A DNA stretch of 5,437 nucleotides from CAZNKU01 sp045545235 (GTDB lineage Bacteria > Bacillota > Clostridia > Monoglobales > Firm-18). Position 1 is the first letter of the stretch; each line of letters starts with the position of its first letter. The position numbers and the translations under genes were made by a program. The stretch lies in assembly GCA_045545235.1 (NCBI GenBank), contig JAZQAN010000007.1, positions 1-5,437 of the forward strand, read 5' to 3'. Shown here piece by piece: positions 3,390 through 5,437 of the stretch. The notes under the pieces were generated by a model that did no database searches, was not told the origin of the DNA, and saw only the letters and a list, made by a program, of their open reading frames with translations.

Positions 3390-5437
3390 ATGCCGTCTAT
3401 TAAAGTAGTTACTAAAAACCTGGTGGGAATTGATAAAAAACCAAGGGTGTTTTTTACGTGTCACCCTGATGATTTTGAAAAATATTTTCATAAAATATGC
3501 GATGATATATTCAAAACGCATGATTGTGCTGTTTACTATACGGAGGATATGGGTGAATCAATTCCGGAAGAAGAAAAAATAACTGATCTTGGTCGTAATA
3601 ACTTATTTGTTGTTCCGGTTACATTTAAGCTTTTAACAACGCCAAACCGTGCAATGGATGAAGATATTCCATATGCTTTTGATGAGAACATTCCTGTCTT
3701 GCCCATTATGATGGAAGAGGGAATAGATAATTTTTATTCTTTGCCTGATAAGTTTGGTGAACTGCAATATTTAACACCATACACTAATGATGAAACTGAA
3801 ATTTCATATGAAGAAAAACTTAAAAAGTATCTTGAATCAGTTCTTATCAGTGATGAAATGGCACAACGAATACGTGCAGCTTTTGATGCGTACATTTTTT
3901 TAAGCTATCGTAAGAAAGACCGTAAATATGCAAATGAACTGATGCGCCTAATTCATAGAAATCCGGAATGTCGTGATATTGCAATCTGGTTTGATGAGTT
4001 TTTAATTCCCGGTGAAAGCTTTAAAGAAAATATAAAAAAAATGCTTGATGATTGTAAGCTGTTTACTCTGCTTATTACACCGCACTTGCTTGAAAAGATT
4101 GTTGATGAAAATGGAAATATGCAGGATAATTATGTCATTTCTACCGAATTGCCAATAGCAAAGCAAAACAAGGAGGAAAAAGGTATTGGGATTTTTGCAG
4201 TAGAGATGGAAGAAACTGACAAAACATCTTTGGCTTTAATTAATATAGAGGATTTTGTTAATTCAAAAGATGATGAATTTATGGAAAGGCTGACAAATGC
4301 TATATCACAAATAGCAACTACATCCAATGATACTCCTGAACACAATTTTCTTATCGGGCTTGCATACTTAGATGGTATTGATGTAGAGGTTGATCGCGTA
4401 CGTGGTATTAAACTTATTACTTCTGCTGCTGAAGCAGGAGTTTTAGAAGCAATGAAAAAAATTTACCGTATGTACAATGAGGGTATTTCGGTAAGAATCA
4501 ATTACCACGAGGCTTTTAAATGGGGAGAACGCATTTTTTCTTATTACAAAAGTAAATATGGCGAGGAACACCGCTACACACTAAAATATATGAATAATAT
4601 GGCATCTTTATATAGAAAACTTGGTAAATACTCTGAAGCTTGTGAATTGTATGAAAAAGTATATAAATTACGCTGTAAAATATTAGGGGAGGAAAATTCT
4701 TCGACACTTTCATCGCTTCAGGGGCTTTCGTCAGTATACAGTGATTTGGGGGAAAATGCAAAAGCGTTGGAGTTGAAAGAAAAAGTTCATACTCTGCGTA
4801 TCAAAACCCTTGGAGAAGAACATCCTGATACTTTAACATCACTAAATAACCTTGCATCAACATACAGAGACCTTGGAAATCATAAGAAGGCTTGTGAATT
4901 ACAGGAAAAGGTTTATAACCTGCGTTGCACAATGCTTGGAGAAGAACATTCCGATACGTTAACATCACTTAATAATCTTGCATTAACATACAGAGACCTT
5001 GGAAATCATAAGAAGGCTTGTGAGTTAAATGAAAAAGTTTATAACCTGCGTTGTAAAATAATTGGAGAAGAACATCCAAATACGTTAACATCACTTAATA
5101 ATCTTGCGTTAACATACGGAGACCTCGGAAACCATAAGAGGGCTTGCGAATTAAAAGAAAAAGTATACACGCTGCGTTGCAAAATACTTGGGGAAGAACA
5201 CCCGAAAACGTTAATTTCACTTAATAATCTTGGATCAACATACGGTGACCTTGGAAACCATAAAAAGGCTTGTGAATTAAAAGAAAAAGCTTATAACCTG
5301 CGTTGTAAAATATTTGGTGAAGAACATCCTAAAACTTTAACTTCACTTAGTAATCTTGCATTAACATATGGTGAACTCAGAAATCACGAGAAAGCTTGTG
5401 AGTTAAATGAAAAAGTTTATAACCTGCGTTGTAAAAT
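3390..5437 (+). CDS. Tandem-TIR, Sel1-like and TPR repeat protein (partial, runs off the right edge)
   Basis: The frame is open for 682 codons from ATG 3390 to the window edge with no stop. Residues about 17-155 form a TIR-like domain (PRVFFTCHPDDF at 18-29, NLFVVPVTF at 71-79, DEDIPYA at 90-96, IPVLPIM at 101-107). A second, more canonical TIR spans about 165-310: AYIFLSYRKKDRKYA (167-181), the BB-loop-type WFDEFLIPGESF (200-211), FTLLITP (225-231) and YVISTEL (248-254), where E253 is the likely catalytic Glu of an NAD-cleaving TIR. Two Sel1-like repeats follow (about 317-388). Then come seven 42-residue kinesin-light-chain-type TPRs starting at residues 391, 433, 475, 517, 559, 601 and 643, the last cut by the edge. 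No membrane segment or NB-ARC module is seen. In this family type the TPRs are expected to sense a partner and the TIR to signal or deplete NAD+. That role is inferred here. Confidence 0.88.
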   Translation, partial: MPSIKVVTKNLVGIDKKPRVFFTCHPDDFEKYFHKICDDIFKTHDCAVYYTEDMGESIPEEEKITDLGRNNLFVVPVTFKLLTTPNRAMDEDIPYAFDENIPVLPIMMEEGIDNFYSLPDKFGELQYLTPYTNDETEISYEEKLKKYLESVLISDEMAQRIRAAFDAYIFLSYRKKDRKYANELMRLIHRNPECRDIAIWFDEFLIPGESFKENIKKMLDDCKLFTLLITPHLLEKIVDENGNMQDNYVISTELPIAKQNKEEKGIGIFAVEMEETDKTSLALINIEDFVNSKDDEFMERLTNAISQIATTSNDTPEHNFLIGLAYLDGIDVEVDRVRGIKLITSAAEAGVLEAMKKIYRMYNEGISVRINYHEAFKWGERIFSYYKSKYGEEHRYTLKYMNNMASLYRKLGKYSEACELYEKVYKLRCKILGEENSSTLSSLQGLSSVYSDLGENAKALELKEKVHTLRIKTLGEEHPDTLTSLNNLASTYRDLGNHKKACELQEKVYNLRCTMLGEEHSDTLTSLNNLALTYRDLGNHKKACELNEKVYNLRCKIIGEEHPNTLTSLNNLALTYGDLGNHKRACELKEKVYTLRCKILGEEHPKTLISLNNLGSTYGDLGNHKKACELKEKAYNLRCKIFGEEHPKTLTSLSNLALTYGELRNHEKACELNEKVYNLRCK
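4560..5437 (+). repeat. 126-bp tandem DNA repeats encoding TPRs (seven units seen)
   Basis: Units start at 4560, 4686, 4812, 4938, 5064, 5190 and 5316, each 126 bp and each beginning with a GGxGAxGAA-type sequence encoding GEE(H/N). The first two units are diverged. Units 3 to 7 are close copies at the DNA level, including long shared stretches such as ACATACAGAGACCTTGGAAA in units 3 and 4 and TATAACCTGCGTTGTAAAAT in units 4, 6 and 7. Every unit keeps the reading frame. The array continues past the right edge. Confidence 0.92.

Noticed and set aside
4130..4761. Reverse-strand open frames inside the TIR-TPR gene, and similar short frames inside the PIG-L and membrane genes
   Set aside because: They lie opposite or out of frame with strongly supported coding sequence, lack ribosome sites and show no recognisable domain.
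4560..5437. CRISPR-like array of regular repeats
   Set aside because: The 126-bp period has no short repeat/unique spacer alternation and every unit is an in-frame 42-residue TPR.

Overview
The window comes from an A+T-rich, low-GC Gram-positive genome. I infer an anaerobic gut-type member of the Clostridia (Ruminococcus or a relative). The basis is strong AAGGAG/GGAAGGG-type ribosome sites, textbook sigma-A-like promoters, T-rich intrinsic terminators, and the style of the TIR/TPR protein, which resembles proteins I associate with gut Clostridia. No search was run, so the lineage is an inference.

Layout: (1) Positions 1-205 hold the 3' end of a small four-helix-bundle (S23/TIGR02436-type) gene, followed by an intrinsic terminator at 233-270. 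(2) Positions 206-513 have no protein gene. They hold that terminator, nested inverted repeats, a tRNA T-arm-like remnant on the minus strand, and a strong extended -10 promoter at 411-439. (3) Positions 514-1365 encode a PIG-L/LmbE-family deacetylase. (4) A long hairpin at 1401-1463 works in both directions and separates this gene from the convergent gene on its right. (5) Positions 1467-3242 (minus strand) encode a 591-residue membrane protein. It has three predicted transmembrane segments with a possible pore loop, two RCK/TrkA-N-like Rossmann segments (the second with an intact GFGGYG motif) and a C-terminal RyR domain. (6) A 147-bp intergenic region carries back-to-back divergent promoters. 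(7) From 3390 past the right edge, on the plus strand, runs a large gene for a protein with two tandem TIR-type domains, two Sel1-like repeats and at least seven 42-residue kinesin-light-chain-type TPRs.

The most interesting unit is the divergent pair 1467-3242 / 3390-end. TIR domains commonly cleave NAD+ and in bacterial immunity (Thoeris and relatives) make ADP-ribose-derived signals. The partner is a membrane protein with a dinucleotide-binding Rossmann fold and a RyR domain, the domain named after the ryanodine-receptor channel. A reasonable hypothesis is a TIR-sensor / membrane-effector system in which the TPR array recognises a trigger, the TIR makes or consumes an NAD-derived molecule, and the RCK-RyR membrane protein responds. 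The sequence supports the domain content and the shared control region. The functional link is inference. The PIG-L and four-helix-bundle genes look like unrelated neighbours.
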